A stretch of DNA of 10,702 bases from Mucilaginibacter_A sp964244955 (GCA_964244955.1 CAXTKQ010000131.1:1-10702); one strand, 5' to 3'. Positions 1 to 6,974 are shown, counted from the stretch's first letter. The notes: generated from the letters alone by a model not told the origin. Made by a program: numbers and translations.

Positions 1-526
1 CCAAAATATTGACGGCCTGGATTGCGCGCTCCAGGTATTTGCCCACGTTCATATAATAAAAACCTTCGCCGCGCGGCATGGTAATTTCGGCAGTTCCATA
101 GTACAACATACATTGTTGGATCAAACCGTCCATTACCGAAATCGGGTCCTCAATCCTTAACGAATTTGATAGCAACTGGTCGCGCACGCTGTGGTAAAAC
201 TCGTTTAAACATTGCCACAATTCTTTGGTGATATGGTCTTGCACAGCCCGTGCGTTTTCGCGGCTTTGGGTAACCAGGTTAAAAACAGCATTGGTATTTT
301 CCCGTTCCAAAACCATGTAACGCAACACTTGGCGCCCGTTTCTTTCCATTTTTACAATGTCTTCCTCTTCGCAAAAGGAAAATATTTTGAGCACGGCACG
401 CCAGGTAAAATCAGGAATATCATCCTGCGAATAAGCATAATTGATACGCAACATCCGCAAAATACCGTCGGAACGTTCCATATACCTCGACATCCAATAA
501 AGGGAATCAGCAACTCTGCTTAACAT
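1..526 (-). CDS. Alpha-E domain protein (DUF403), C-terminus cut by window edge
   Basis: Reading the minus strand from the ATG at 524-526 gives an open frame that runs off the left edge, about 175 residues of a family usually near 310. It opens MLSRVADSLYWMSRYMER, the hallmark N-terminus of alpha-E proteins, and continues as a mostly helical, soluble protein with no signal peptide. Further recognisable stretches are DFTWRAVLKIF and, near the cut, YYMNVGKYLERA. The function is not established. Family knowledge places alpha-E proteins beside circularly permuted ATP-grasp enzymes and transglutaminase-like proteins in operons proposed to make or process a small peptide. Here the start lies 19 bases after the ATP-grasp stop codon, on the same strand, so the two are almost certainly cotranscribed. 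The transglutaminase-like partner, if present, would lie beyond the left edge. Family assignment is confident; biological role is inferred. Confidence 0.9.
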   Translation of the reverse strand, partial: MLSRVADSLYWMSRYMERSDGILRMLRINYAYSQDDIPDFTWRAVLKIFSFCEEEDIVKMERNGRQVLRYMVLERENTNAVFNLVTQSRENARAVQDHITKELWQCLNEFYHSVRDQLLSNSLRIEDPISVMDGLIQQCMLYYGTAEITMPRGEGFYYMNVGKYLERAIQAVNIL

Positions 527-545
527 ATTTTATCTTTTAAAAATC

Positions 546-1994
546 TTATTTACTTAATATCCAAGTGTCTTTGCTGCCGCCGCCTTGCGAAGAATTTACC
601 ACCAGCGAACCTTCGCGCAGTGCCACACGCGTTAAACCACCGGGCACAATTTCAATTCCGTTTGGCCCGCAAAGGGCAAACGGGCGCAAATCAATCCGGC
701 GTGGCTGCAGTTTTCCGTTTAAATAACATGGAGCGGACGAAAGGCTGATGATCGGTTGCGCAATAAATTCGCGCGGGTTTGCCAGAATGGCTGCTTTAAA
801 ATCTTCCATTTCTTTTTCCGAAGCCGCGCTTCCGATCAGCATACCATATCCGCCGGACTCATTGGTTTTTTTGATCACCATTTTGGCCATGTTGTTAAAA
901 ACATGCAGCCGCTCGTCCTCATTGCTCAATTGATAAGTCGGCACGTTTTTCAAAATCGGTTCTTCATTTAAATAATAACGGATCATTGCCGGAACATGAA
1001 TATACACCGCCTTATCATCGGCCACACCATTTCCGGGCGCGTTAACGATGGCTACGTTTCCTTTTCGATAACCCGACATTAAACCGGCAACGCCCAACAA
1101 ACCATTTGGGTTAAACACCAACGGATCTAAAAATTCATCATCAACACGGCGGTAAATAACATCAACCTGTTGCAAGCCGCCGGTAGTTTTGGTGTAAACA
1201 CGATGGTTATGAACCACCAAATCGCGGCCTTCAACCAGTTCGATGCCCATCAAACGGGCAAGCGTAGTATGTTCAAAATAAGCTGAATTATAAATCCCCG
1301 GCGTTAGCAAAACGATGTTTGGGTTTGAAACATGCCGCGGCGACAACGAAGCCAGGTTTTTATACAGCAACTGCGGGTACTGCATTACCGTGCGTACATT
1401 GTTTTGCGGCAATAAATCCGGGAAAATCCGTTTGGTAATTTCCCGGTTTTCCAGCATGTAGGAAACACCGGAAGGCGTGCGCAAATTATCTTCCAGCACA
1501 TAAAACTCGCCATCGGCATCTCGGATAATATCAATGCCGGCAATGTGGACATAAACATCGTGCGGCACGTTCAGCTCGTGCATTTCACGCAGGTAATGCG
1601 GGCAGGAATAGATCATGTCTATCGGCACAATCCCATCTTTCAGAATAAACTGTTCGTTGTAAATATCCTTGAGAAAAAGGTTTAAGGCTTTCAACCGTTG
1701 TTTGATACCGCGTTCAATGAAATCCCACTCGGCAGAAGTGATGATGCGCGGGATCACATCAAACGGAAAAATTTTTTCGATGCCTTCGCCGCTGGAATAA
1801 ACCGTAAACGTGATGCCTTGGTTCATAAATAAACGGCGCGCCATTTCTTCTTTCCGGGTCAAATCTTCCGTGCTGATCTGCTTTAAAAACTCATATACCT
1901 TTTGATACGGAACCCTCACGCTGTTATCGGCACACATTTCGTCCCAAACGGTTGGTGTTAAAGGGTATTGGTTTAAAAGTGAGGATGAATCCAT
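546..1994 (-). CDS. Circularly permuted ATP-grasp type 2 protein (DUF404/DUF407)
   Basis: A full-length 482-residue protein, normal for the family. Visible landmarks are VLEDNLRTPSGVSYMLENR (167-184), ELVEGRDL (252-259), YRRVDDEFLDP (281-291), GNGVADDK (321-328), the glycine-rich KKTNESGGYGM (375-385) expected to hold the nucleotide, and PRRIDLRPF (431-439), followed by a C-terminal SSQGGGSKDTWIL. ATP-grasp enzymes join a carboxylate to an amine through an acyl-phosphate. This branch has its ATP-grasp elements in permuted order, and its substrate is unknown; peptide-bond formation is the usual proposal. The protein is cytosolic, with no signal peptide. It is the first gene of the operon whose second gene encodes the alpha-E protein. 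The ATG at 1992-1994 gives an N-terminus (LNQYPLTPTVWDEM) resembling relatives. No Shine-Dalgarno is visible and I found no TAnnTTTG element upstream. Confidence 0.92.
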   Translation of the reverse strand: MDSSSLLNQYPLTPTVWDEMCADNSVRVPYQKVYEFLKQISTEDLTRKEEMARRLFMNQGITFTVYSSGEGIEKIFPFDVIPRIITSAEWDFIERGIKQRLKALNLFLKDIYNEQFILKDGIVPIDMIYSCPHYLREMHELNVPHDVYVHIAGIDIIRDADGEFYVLEDNLRTPSGVSYMLENREITKRIFPDLLPQNNVRTVMQYPQLLYKNLASLSPRHVSNPNIVLLTPGIYNSAYFEHTTLARLMGIELVEGRDLVVHNHRVYTKTTGGLQQVDVIYRRVDDEFLDPLVFNPNGLLGVAGLMSGYRKGNVAIVNAPGNGVADDKAVYIHVPAMIRYYLNEEPILKNVPTYQLSNEDERLHVFNNMAKMVIKKTNESGGYGMLIGSAASEKEMEDFKAAILANPREFIAQPIISLSSAPCYLNGKLQPRRIDLRPFALCGPNGIEIVPGGLTRVALREGSLVVNSSQGGGSKDTWILSK

Positions 1995-2422
1995 AATTGT
2001 TTTTGAGGTTTTATTATTAAAACTGTTTTTAACGCAACAATTTTTTGAAAAAGTAGTGTTTATTTTTAACCCGCCCTAAAAATTAATTTAAAATAAAGTT
2101 TTTAGAAGCTTGGTTTTATAAACCGTAACGCAGATGCTTCTTTTACCACATAAAAATCAGTAGCTTAATTGTTTTTTTGAAGATGCAGAACGGACACTGA
2201 TTTTTTAGTGCTAAAAGAAGCATCGTGTTTTTACAAATTGCAATTTTAAAAAAGCAACTTATCGCTTTTTTACGGTCATCGCTTGAAGCAATAACCGCCT
2301 TATCTTTTACAGCTTATAAACTTTGTTTAAAAAATATTGTTAAAATTTGCAATCTGTACAGCCCGTCAACCTATCCTGAACTTGCACCTACAAAACCGCT
2401 CAATTTTGATTAAATTAAATTT
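1995..2422. other. 428-bp AT-rich intergenic region between divergent genes
   Basis: This gap separates the leftward ATP-grasp operon from the rightward epimerase gene and should hold both promoters. The clearest structure is the 92-bp inverted-repeat pair at 2133-2224. A weak promoter-like TATCTTTT sits at 2301-2308, about 115 bases before the epimerase ATG; its last base departs from TAnnTTTG. The only open frame (2225-2413) starts at GTG, resembles no family I know and overlaps AT-rich DNA, so I treat it as non-coding. I see no RNA gene. Confidence 0.6.
2133..2224. repeat. 92-bp inverted-repeat element built from two TAAAAGAAGCATC units
   Basis: The left arm (2133-2160) and right arm (2197-2224) are 28-base inverted repeats matching at 25 of 28 positions, around a 36-base centre. 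Each outer end is GATGCTTCTTTTA or its complement, the intergenic motif found elsewhere in this window. Inside each arm is a small foldback: TTTTA (2141-2145) with TAAAA (2151-2155) on the left, and TTTTAG (2203-2208) with CTAAAA (2211-2216) on the right. No clear target-site duplication is visible at the edges. The layout resembles a paired REP unit (BIME) or a very small MITE. It could instead be a structured regulatory site. Confidence 0.75.
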
Positions 2423-3589
2423 ATGATCCATTTAAAAAACTGTATCCTTTCGGCAATTGTATTGTTTTTGATCACCAGTTGTCAGCAACCAACCACCAAA
2501 AATGCGGGAAACCAAACTATGAACCAGGCAGAAATTCCAGACTCCAACAGCTTTAAACAAACGCTTGAAGGTAAACAAGTGCACCTTTTTACCATCAGCA
2601 ACGGCAAAATCAAAGCGGCCATTACCAATTTTGGCGGAAGGTTGGTTAGTTTGCTGGTGCCAGACAGCAGTGGAAAAATTACCGATGTGGTTTTAGGCTA
2701 CAACAGTTTAAAAGATTATCAGCAATACACCAAAAACGGCGCTTATTTTGGCGCTTTGATTGGCCGTTATGGCAACCGCATTGCCAAAGGAAAATTTATT
2801 TTGGATGGCAGGAGCTATCAGTTAGCGATCAATAACCCACCAAACGCATTGCACGGTGGGCCAAAAGGTTTTTCGACCGTGGTTTGGGATGTGGTAAAAA
2901 CAACGCCAAACAGCGTAGAACTGCATTATTTAGCCAAAGACGGCGAAGAAAGCTATCCCGGAAATTTAGACGTTAATGTTACTTACACTTTAACTAACGA
3001 TAACGGATTATCCATCACTTACAAAGCTACAACGGATAAAACAACCGTTTTAAACCTCACCAACCACTCTTACTTTAATTTAAACGGCGAAGGCAGCGGG
3101 ACAATTAACGATCATTTGCTGCAACTAAACGCCAGTCAGTTTACGCCGGTTGATGCTACTTTGATCCCGACAGGAAAGTTGGAACCAGTTGCCGGAACGC
3201 CTTTTGATTTTACCAAACCCGAAAAAATAGGCGCACGCATTGATGCAAAAAACGAGCAATTAAAATTTGGAAAAGGCTACGACCATAACTTTGTGTTGGA
3301 TGCCAAAGAAAAAGGCCAGCATTTAGCCGCGACACTTGTTGGTGATAAAAGCGGCATCGAGATGGAAGTTTACACCGACCAGCCCGGCATCCAATTTTAT
3401 GGCGGCAACTTTTTAGAAGGTGGCGACAAAGGCAAAAGCGGAAAAGCTTACGAGCACCGCACCGCTTTGTGTTTGGAAACGCAGCATTTCCCGGATTCTC
3501 CAAACCAGCCACAGTTTCCAACTACCGTTTTAAAACCTGGGGAAACTTTTAGTTCTACCACTTCTTATAAGTTTCCTGGGAAGAAGTAA
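2423..3589 (+). CDS. galM: Aldose 1-epimerase (mutarotase), lipoprotein form
   Basis: The enzyme interconverts the alpha and beta anomers of aldoses such as glucose and galactose. The 388-residue protein begins with a type II signal peptide (hydrophobic 8-18, lipobox ITSC, lipidated Cys20), so it should be exported and membrane-anchored, with a short linker before the domain at about residue 45. Family motifs appear in order: NFGGRLVSLLVPD (69-81), GRYGNRIAKGKF (114-125), NALHGGPKGF (141-150), LNLTNHSYFNLNG (210-222), GYDHNFVLD (285-293), and LETQHFPDSPNQPQFP (351-366). By analogy with characterised mutarotases, His215 is the likely general acid and Glu352 the likely base, with His144 in the sugar site. 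All are present. It stands alone, in no sugar-use operon. Export suggests action on periplasmic sugars released from polysaccharides, which is inference. Confidence 0.95.
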   Translation: MIHLKNCILSAIVLFLITSCQQPTTKNAGNQTMNQAEIPDSNSFKQTLEGKQVHLFTISNGKIKAAITNFGGRLVSLLVPDSSGKITDVVLGYNSLKDYQQYTKNGAYFGALIGRYGNRIAKGKFILDGRSYQLAINNPPNALHGGPKGFSTVVWDVVKTTPNSVELHYLAKDGEESYPGNLDVNVTYTLTNDNGLSITYKATTDKTTVLNLTNHSYFNLNGEGSGTINDHLLQLNASQFTPVDATLIPTGKLEPVAGTPFDFTKPEKIGARIDAKNEQLKFGKGYDHNFVLDAKEKGQHLAATLVGDKSGIEMEVYTDQPGIQFYGGNFLEGGDKGKSGKAYEHRTALCLETQHFPDSPNQPQFPTTVLKPGETFSSTTSYKFPGKK

Positions 3590-3605
3590 AGGGTTTTTTG
3601 GTTGA

Positions 3606-3640
3606 TAAAAGAAGCATCGGTTTTTATAGCTGATGCTTTT
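3606..3640 (+). terminator. Hairpin after the epimerase gene, containing a TAAAAGAAGCATC unit
   Basis: Seventeen bases after the epimerase stop, TAAAAGAAGCATC (3606-3618) is followed by GATGCTT (3632-3638). AAGCATC (3612-3618) pairs perfectly with GATGCTT around a 13-base loop, and a short T run follows. It may act as a weak intrinsic terminator for the epimerase. The same 13-mer occurs upstream of other genes, so termination is not the general role of the motif. Confidence 0.45.
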
Positions 3641-3711
3641 GTATGGGGTGAAAGTTGGAGGGGATTGAAGTTGTGAGTGAATTAATCAGGTTAGCATAAT
3701 TGTAATTTTAA

Positions 3712-3750
3712 AGATTACGAATCTTAAGTTCAAAGGGCGGGATTACAAAT
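3712..3750 (-). repeat. Copy 1 of the 39-bp ATTTGTAATCCCG repeat, inverted, left of the ATPase gene
   Basis: Read on the minus strand, this stretch begins ATTTGTAATCCCGCCCTTTG and ends GTAATCT. It matches the plus-strand copy at 5559-5597 at 33 of 39 positions, so the two are inverted repeats either side of the AT-rich ATPase gene. It contains a small foldback, AAGATT-ACG-AATCTT (3711-3725). Short GATTACAAAT palindromes of this kind are frequent between Bacteroidota genes as I recall, sometimes near Y1/REP-associated transposases; no transposase is visible here. Confidence 0.75.
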
Positions 3751-3819
3751 TCTGACTAAAAAATAATGACATTAGAGATATTAAAAGCCAATTGACCGAA
3801 AACATAATGAGTTTATCAA

Positions 3820-5442
3820 ATGAGAATAAAACAGATTAACCTAAACAACTTTAAAAGGTTTACAAATTTAACGATTACCGATATTCCTGAAAGTGCTAAA
3901 CTGGTATTGATTATTGGTTCTAACGGTGCTGGTAAATCTTCTGTATTTGATGCTTTTGATTGGCTTAGTAAAGGAATTTCTAAACATAGATATTCAGACA
4001 TAGATGCTTCTGCTTATTACTCAAAATCAAAAAATCATAATCCTTCCCTTTTAATACGGTTTCATGATAACGGCGACATTATCCAAAAAACGGAAGGATA
4101 TGTTACCAAGGGGCGGGAATTGGTAGATCGCTTTTTAGGTAGAAGCAGTATTCGTATCGTTCCGCATATTACCAACAATGCTGATACAACCCAAGTCTCT
4201 TCTGATGGAGATAGCCCGGTTTCCTATATCGAAAATGATACCAGGTTTATCAACGATGTATTTTTATTTATACAGCATATTAATAGTGCGTTAAGGGAAC
4301 CTGTTTTTAAAGGTCTACAGGTTGATGTATTGCAAATTTTTAGAAATCTTATTGAACCCTTAAATAGTTCGTTGTTAAACATATTTGGTGCTGATGAAAA
4401 AACTACGATACAGATTGCCGAATTCGAAGATGCAACTCCCAACCGGCCCGCAAAACTGATCTTTAAAAAAGGGGAATCTGTTATTAATTATGATCTGCTT
4501 AGTCATGGTGAAAAACAAGTTGTTATTTTACTGATTAACTTTATTGTAAGAAAAGAATATTATGAAAACGCCATCATCTTTATTGATGAAATGGATAATC
4601 ATTTAAATACAACCTTGCAATCTTTTTTATTGGAAGAAATCGTTACCAAATGGATCCCGGATAGTTCCCAATTATGGACAGCATCCCATGCACTTGGTTT
4701 TATTGATTATGCCCGCAATAGTGAAAATGCTGCTATTATCGATTTCAATTTATTAAACTTCGATCAGCCACAAACACTTTATCCGCAACCAAAAGACCGT
4801 TTAGATGTTTATGAAATTGCAATTCCCAAAGCAACTATTGCATCAATTTTAAAAGGTTATAAGCTATTGGTGGTAGAAAACAAAAACGACGAACATTTTA
4901 ACGCCGCTTTAGGCCAAGATGGTTATTTGTTTTTGCCAGCCAACAACAACCGGGAAGTATTTTTAACAGTAAAGGCAGATCCGGAAAAAATGGGTTTGCG
5001 CGACAGGGATTATTTAAGGAACGATGAAATACAAAAGATCAGGGAAAAAATAATTAACCTTAAAATATTAAACCTTTATACTTTTGAAAATTACATTTAT
5101 CATCCGGATAACTTGGCAGAATTTAACCCGGCCGGATATGATAAAGAAGCCTACATCCTAGAAATCATATCGCAAAAGAATGCACGGTTAATTGATATAG
5201 TTGCAGAAATTGGTACAGCCAGAACGCATTATATTGAGTTTAAAGACTGCATTAAAAATGATGAAAATATCAATCCGATTACTACAGCCCTACAAAGCAA
5301 TAACTTTGATGATTTTTATCCTTTTTTGAACATGAAAAAGCATTTCAATAAAAATTATCTTAACCAATACAGTTATACGATGTCTGCTTTATCAAAAACC
5401 CGGTGGTTTAAACAGTCCATCCTTCAAATTATTAATAGTTAA
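3820..5442 (+). CDS. AAA/OLD-type ATPase fused to a DUF4435 (TOPRIM-like) domain; candidate phage-defence protein
   Basis: A 540-residue protein in two parts. Residues 1 to about 320 are an ABC/OLD/RecF-type ATPase: opening IKQINLNNFKRF, Walker A GSNGAGKS (33-40), signature LSHGEKQ (227-233), Walker B AIIFIDEMD (251-259; Asp256, Glu257) and switch histidine in TASHALGF (287-294, His290). Residues about 345-540 look like DUF4435/TOPRIM: KLLVVENKND (348-357, Glu353), GLRDRDYL (392-399, Asp395 and Asp397) and YTFENYIYHPDNL (420-432). Glu plus DxD is the TOPRIM metal-binding set, which suggests nuclease activity; the usual Glu-Gly is Glu-Asn here. The same two domains are separate proteins (AriA ATPase, AriB effector) in PARIS anti-phage systems. 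The gene stands alone. The 60-base blocks at 4261 and 4321 hold 18 and 16 G/C, against 29 at 3181 and 33 at 7201, suggesting transfer. The start gives the normal N-terminus. Defence is inferred; another OLD-like role is possible. Confidence 0.85.
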   Translation: MRIKQINLNNFKRFTNLTITDIPESAKLVLIIGSNGAGKSSVFDAFDWLSKGISKHRYSDIDASAYYSKSKNHNPSLLIRFHDNGDIIQKTEGYVTKGRELVDRFLGRSSIRIVPHITNNADTTQVSSDGDSPVSYIENDTRFINDVFLFIQHINSALREPVFKGLQVDVLQIFRNLIEPLNSSLLNIFGADEKTTIQIAEFEDATPNRPAKLIFKKGESVINYDLLSHGEKQVVILLINFIVRKEYYENAIIFIDEMDNHLNTTLQSFLLEEIVTKWIPDSSQLWTASHALGFIDYARNSENAAIIDFNLLNFDQPQTLYPQPKDRLDVYEIAIPKATIASILKGYKLLVVENKNDEHFNAALGQDGYLFLPANNNREVFLTVKADPEKMGLRDRDYLRNDEIQKIREKIINLKILNLYTFENYIYHPDNLAEFNPAGYDKEAYILEIISQKNARLIDIVAEIGTARTHYIEFKDCIKNDENINPITTALQSNNFDDFYPFLNMKKHFNKNYLNQYSYTMSALSKTRWFKQSILQIINS

Positions 5443-5468
5443 TTAATGTCTAAAAACTGTATTTTCTA

Positions 5469-5481
5469 TAAAAGACGCTTC
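5469..5481 (+). repeat. Degenerate TAAAAGAAGCATC unit
   Basis: TAAAAGACGCTTC matches the 13-base motif at 11 positions and is preceded by CTGTATTTTCTA, which keeps the T-run that folds back onto TAAAA in better copies. It lies 26 bases after the ATPase stop codon. Taken alone it could be chance; the position beside the other repeats makes it more credible. Confidence 0.35.
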
Positions 5482-5558
5482 AGATACCCGCGCGCGTATT
5501 CTATTAGAAAAGAAGCCGGATATGAGAATGCCAACGATAAAGTAAACTTCTGGTTTGC

Positions 5559-5597
5559 ATTTGTAATCCCGTCCTTTGAGGTTAGGATCTGTAATCT
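5559..5597 (+). repeat. Copy 2 of the 39-bp ATTTGTAATCCCG repeat, right of the ATPase gene
   Basis: The copy begins ATTTGTAATCCCGTCCTTTG and ends GTAATCT. It is inverted relative to copy 1 (3712-3750; 33 of 39 identical) and direct relative to copy 3 (5649-5687; 27 of 39 identical, exactly 90 bases away). It may mark one edge of the DNA segment carrying the ATPase. Confidence 0.75.
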
Positions 5598-5648
5598 CTT
5601 AATAGCAAACAAAACACCTCTTTTATCCTGCTGTTTCTGCTGGTTGGG

Positions 5649-5687
5649 ATTTTCAGTCCCGTTCTTTGAACTCTGGATTCCTAATAT
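5649..5687 (+). repeat. Copy 3, diverged, of the 39-bp ATTTGTAATCCCG repeat
   Basis: It keeps the core TCCCGTTCTTTGA and the GGAT...TAAT end, and agrees with copy 2 at 27 of 39 positions in the same orientation at a 90-base spacing. It contains two small foldbacks, GGGA...TCCC and GGAT...ATCC. Together with copy 2 it forms a short tandem of palindromic units before the end of carA. Confidence 0.55.
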
Positions 5688-5708
5688 CCAACATAAACTT
5701 TTATTTGA

Positions 5709-5721
5709 TAAAAACAGCATC
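5709..5721 (+). repeat. Degenerate TAAAAGAAGCATC unit with intact foldback
   Basis: TAAAAACAGCATC matches the motif at 11 of 13 positions. Its foldback is perfect: TTTTAT (5699-5704), loop TTG, ATAAAA (5708-5713), then ACAGCATC in place of GAAGCATC. Retaining the hairpin while the core drifts supports a structural unit. It lies 30 bases beyond the carA stop and could help end carA transcription. Confidence 0.5.
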
Positions 5722-5750
5722 AATAAAAAGGGGGCCTAATCGTATCTTCT

Positions 5751-6863
5751 CTAACTTTCCAACTTCTTCCCCATCATCTCCACAAAATCATCAAACAAAT
5801 ACCTGGAATCATGTGGGCCGGGAGAAGCTTCCGGGTGATATTGTACCGAAAACGCGTTTTTACCTTTTACGCGGATGCCTTCAATCGAATTATCATTGAG
5901 GTTAATGTGCGTAATTTCAACTTTGTCAGAATTTTTCACCGCATCTTGCACTACGCCAAAACCATGATTTTGGGAAGTTACTTCGCAATGGTTTTTAATG
6001 ATGTTTTTTACCGGATGGTTGATGCCGCGGTGTCCGTTGAACATTTTCTGTGTTGGAATATCGTTTGCCAAAGCCAACAATTGGTGGCCCAAACAAATTC
6101 CGAACATAGGTTTATCGGCCTCCAAAATATTTTTTACGGTTTTGATGGCGTAATCCATGGCAGCCGGATCGCCGGGGCCGTTGGAAATAAAATAACCGTT
6201 GGGGTTAAATTCCTGCATTTCTTCAAAAGTAGTGTACGAAGGAAAAACACGGGCAAAAACACCACGTTCCGAAAAATTGCGCAGGATGTTTTTCTTCACG
6301 CCCAAATCTAAAACGGCAACGCGGTATTCCGAGTTTTCATCGCCAATATCATAAGTTTCATTGGTAGAAACCTGGGAAGAAAGCTCCAGCCCATCCATTG
6401 ACGGTACTTCTTTTAGCCTTGCTTTTAATACTTCCAAATCAGCAATTTCCGAAGAAATAATGGCGTTCATCGCACCTTTGTCCCGGATATGGCGAACCAG
6501 TTCCCGCGTGTCAACATCCGAAATGGAAACAATATTTTGTTCCTGGAAGTAATCCTGGATGGACAGATCTGCCTCTTTCCGGCTGTATTGAATGTTGTAA
6601 TTTTTGCAAACCAAGCCGGCAATTTGTATTTGTCCGGATTCCGTTTCGTCATGATGAATGCCATAATTGCCGATGTGCGCATTGGTGGTAACCATAATTT
6701 GGCCGAAGTAAGAAGGGTCGGTAAAAATTTCCTGGTAGCCCGTCATGCCGGTATTAAAGCAGATTTCGCCAACGGTTGTGCCGATTTTTCCGGCGGCTTT
6801 TCCGTGGTAAACCGTGCCATCGGCCAGTAACAAAACGGCTGGTAATTTGGTGAAGTTAGTCAT
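5751..6863 (-). CDS. carA: Carbamoyl-phosphate synthase, small (glutamine amidotransferase) subunit
   Basis: CarA hydrolyses glutamine and passes ammonia through a tunnel to CarB, which makes carbamoyl phosphate for pyrimidine and arginine synthesis. The 370 residues match the family length. The N-terminal CPSase domain shows LLLADGTVYHGKAAG (11-25), the motif FNTGMTGYQEIFTDPSY (36-52), and DVDTRELVRHIRDKGAMNA (117-135). The C-terminal class I amidotransferase domain has SNGPGDP (227-233), the nucleophile Cys257 in GICLGHQLLALA, and the catalytic pair His343 and Glu345 in QYHPEASPGPHDS. All catalytic residues are intact. carB is not adjacent within this window; the DNA downstream holds repeats and the convergent ATPase gene. 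A TAnnTTTG element at 6967-6974 predicts a leader of roughly 100 bases, which contains one TAAAAGAAGCATC unit. Confidence 0.97.
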   Translation of the reverse strand: MTNFTKLPAVLLLADGTVYHGKAAGKIGTTVGEICFNTGMTGYQEIFTDPSYFGQIMVTTNAHIGNYGIHHDETESGQIQIAGLVCKNYNIQYSRKEADLSIQDYFQEQNIVSISDVDTRELVRHIRDKGAMNAIISSEIADLEVLKARLKEVPSMDGLELSSQVSTNETYDIGDENSEYRVAVLDLGVKKNILRNFSERGVFARVFPSYTTFEEMQEFNPNGYFISNGPGDPAAMDYAIKTVKNILEADKPMFGICLGHQLLALANDIPTQKMFNGHRGINHPVKNIIKNHCEVTSQNHGFGVVQDAVKNSDKVEITHINLNDNSIEGIRVKGKNAFSVQYHPEASPGPHDSRYLFDDFVEMMGKKLES

Positions 6864-6885
6864 GTTGATTCTGAAAAAAGGTGGA

Positions 6886-6898
6886 TAAAAGAAGCATC
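6886..6898 (+). repeat. TAAAAGAAGCATC unit in the carA-panB divergent region
   Basis: This is a perfect 13-base copy. It lies 22 bases upstream of the carA start codon, so within the predicted carA leader, in antisense orientation. Here the preceding bases are CTGAAAAAAGGTGGA, so the TTTTA side of the usual foldback is missing. No partner GATGCTT follows, so it is not a terminator hairpin. Confidence 0.65.
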
Positions 6899-6966
6899 TC
6901 CCGAAGGAAAACTATAGGTGAAACGCGCAGGAAAAAGCAAAACGGGGTTTCTGTTTTCACAGGAGC

Positions 6967-6974
6967 CAAAGGTA
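6967..6974 (-). promoter_or_regulatory. Candidate -7 promoter element for carA
   Basis: The minus strand reads TACCTTTG, matching the Bacteroidota -7 consensus TAnnTTTG. It lies about 100 bases upstream of the carA ATG. No convincing TTG element is present at the usual -33 distance, so confidence is limited. A short consensus like this can occur by chance. Confidence 0.4.

Larger units (their letters stand above)
5443..5750. other. 308-bp repeat-rich region between the convergent ATPase and carA genes
   Basis: The region contains two plus-strand copies of the 39-bp ATTTGTAATCCCG repeat (5559-5597, 5649-5687) bracketed by two degenerate TAAAAGAAGCATC units (5469-5481, 5709-5721). Near the left end are a GC-rich imperfect palindrome (5486-5501, ATACCCGCGCGCGTAT) and a small palindrome TTCTATTAGAA (5499-5509). 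Open frames on both strands (5446-5739 plus, 5466-5723 minus) run straight through the repeats and give low-complexity, Cys/Phe-rich or repeat-derived peptides. I do not call them genes. Some of these palindromes may terminate transcription from both sides. Confidence 0.6.

Noticed and set aside
212..523. Plus-strand open frame of 103 codons
   Set aside because: It is antisense to the alpha-E gene, whose minus-strand translation has an unmistakable family N-terminus.
2225..2413. Small plus-strand open frame before the epimerase gene
   Set aside because: It starts at GTG at the edge of a repeat, lies in AT-rich DNA, and the peptide has no recognisable domain or signal.
3774..3837. Very short upstream frames (about 9 and 10 codons) just before the ATPase ATG
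   Set aside because: AT-rich DNA yields such frames by chance, and there is no attenuator-like hairpin or codon run to support a leader peptide.
5446..5739. Open frames on both strands between the ATPase and carA
   Set aside because: Both are translations of the 39-bp repeats and neighbouring palindromes. The composition is odd (Cys/Phe-rich) and no domain is visible.
5811..6311. 166-codon plus-strand open frame inside carA
   Set aside because: It is antisense to carA, which has all its catalytic motifs. The length reflects codon bias of the real gene.
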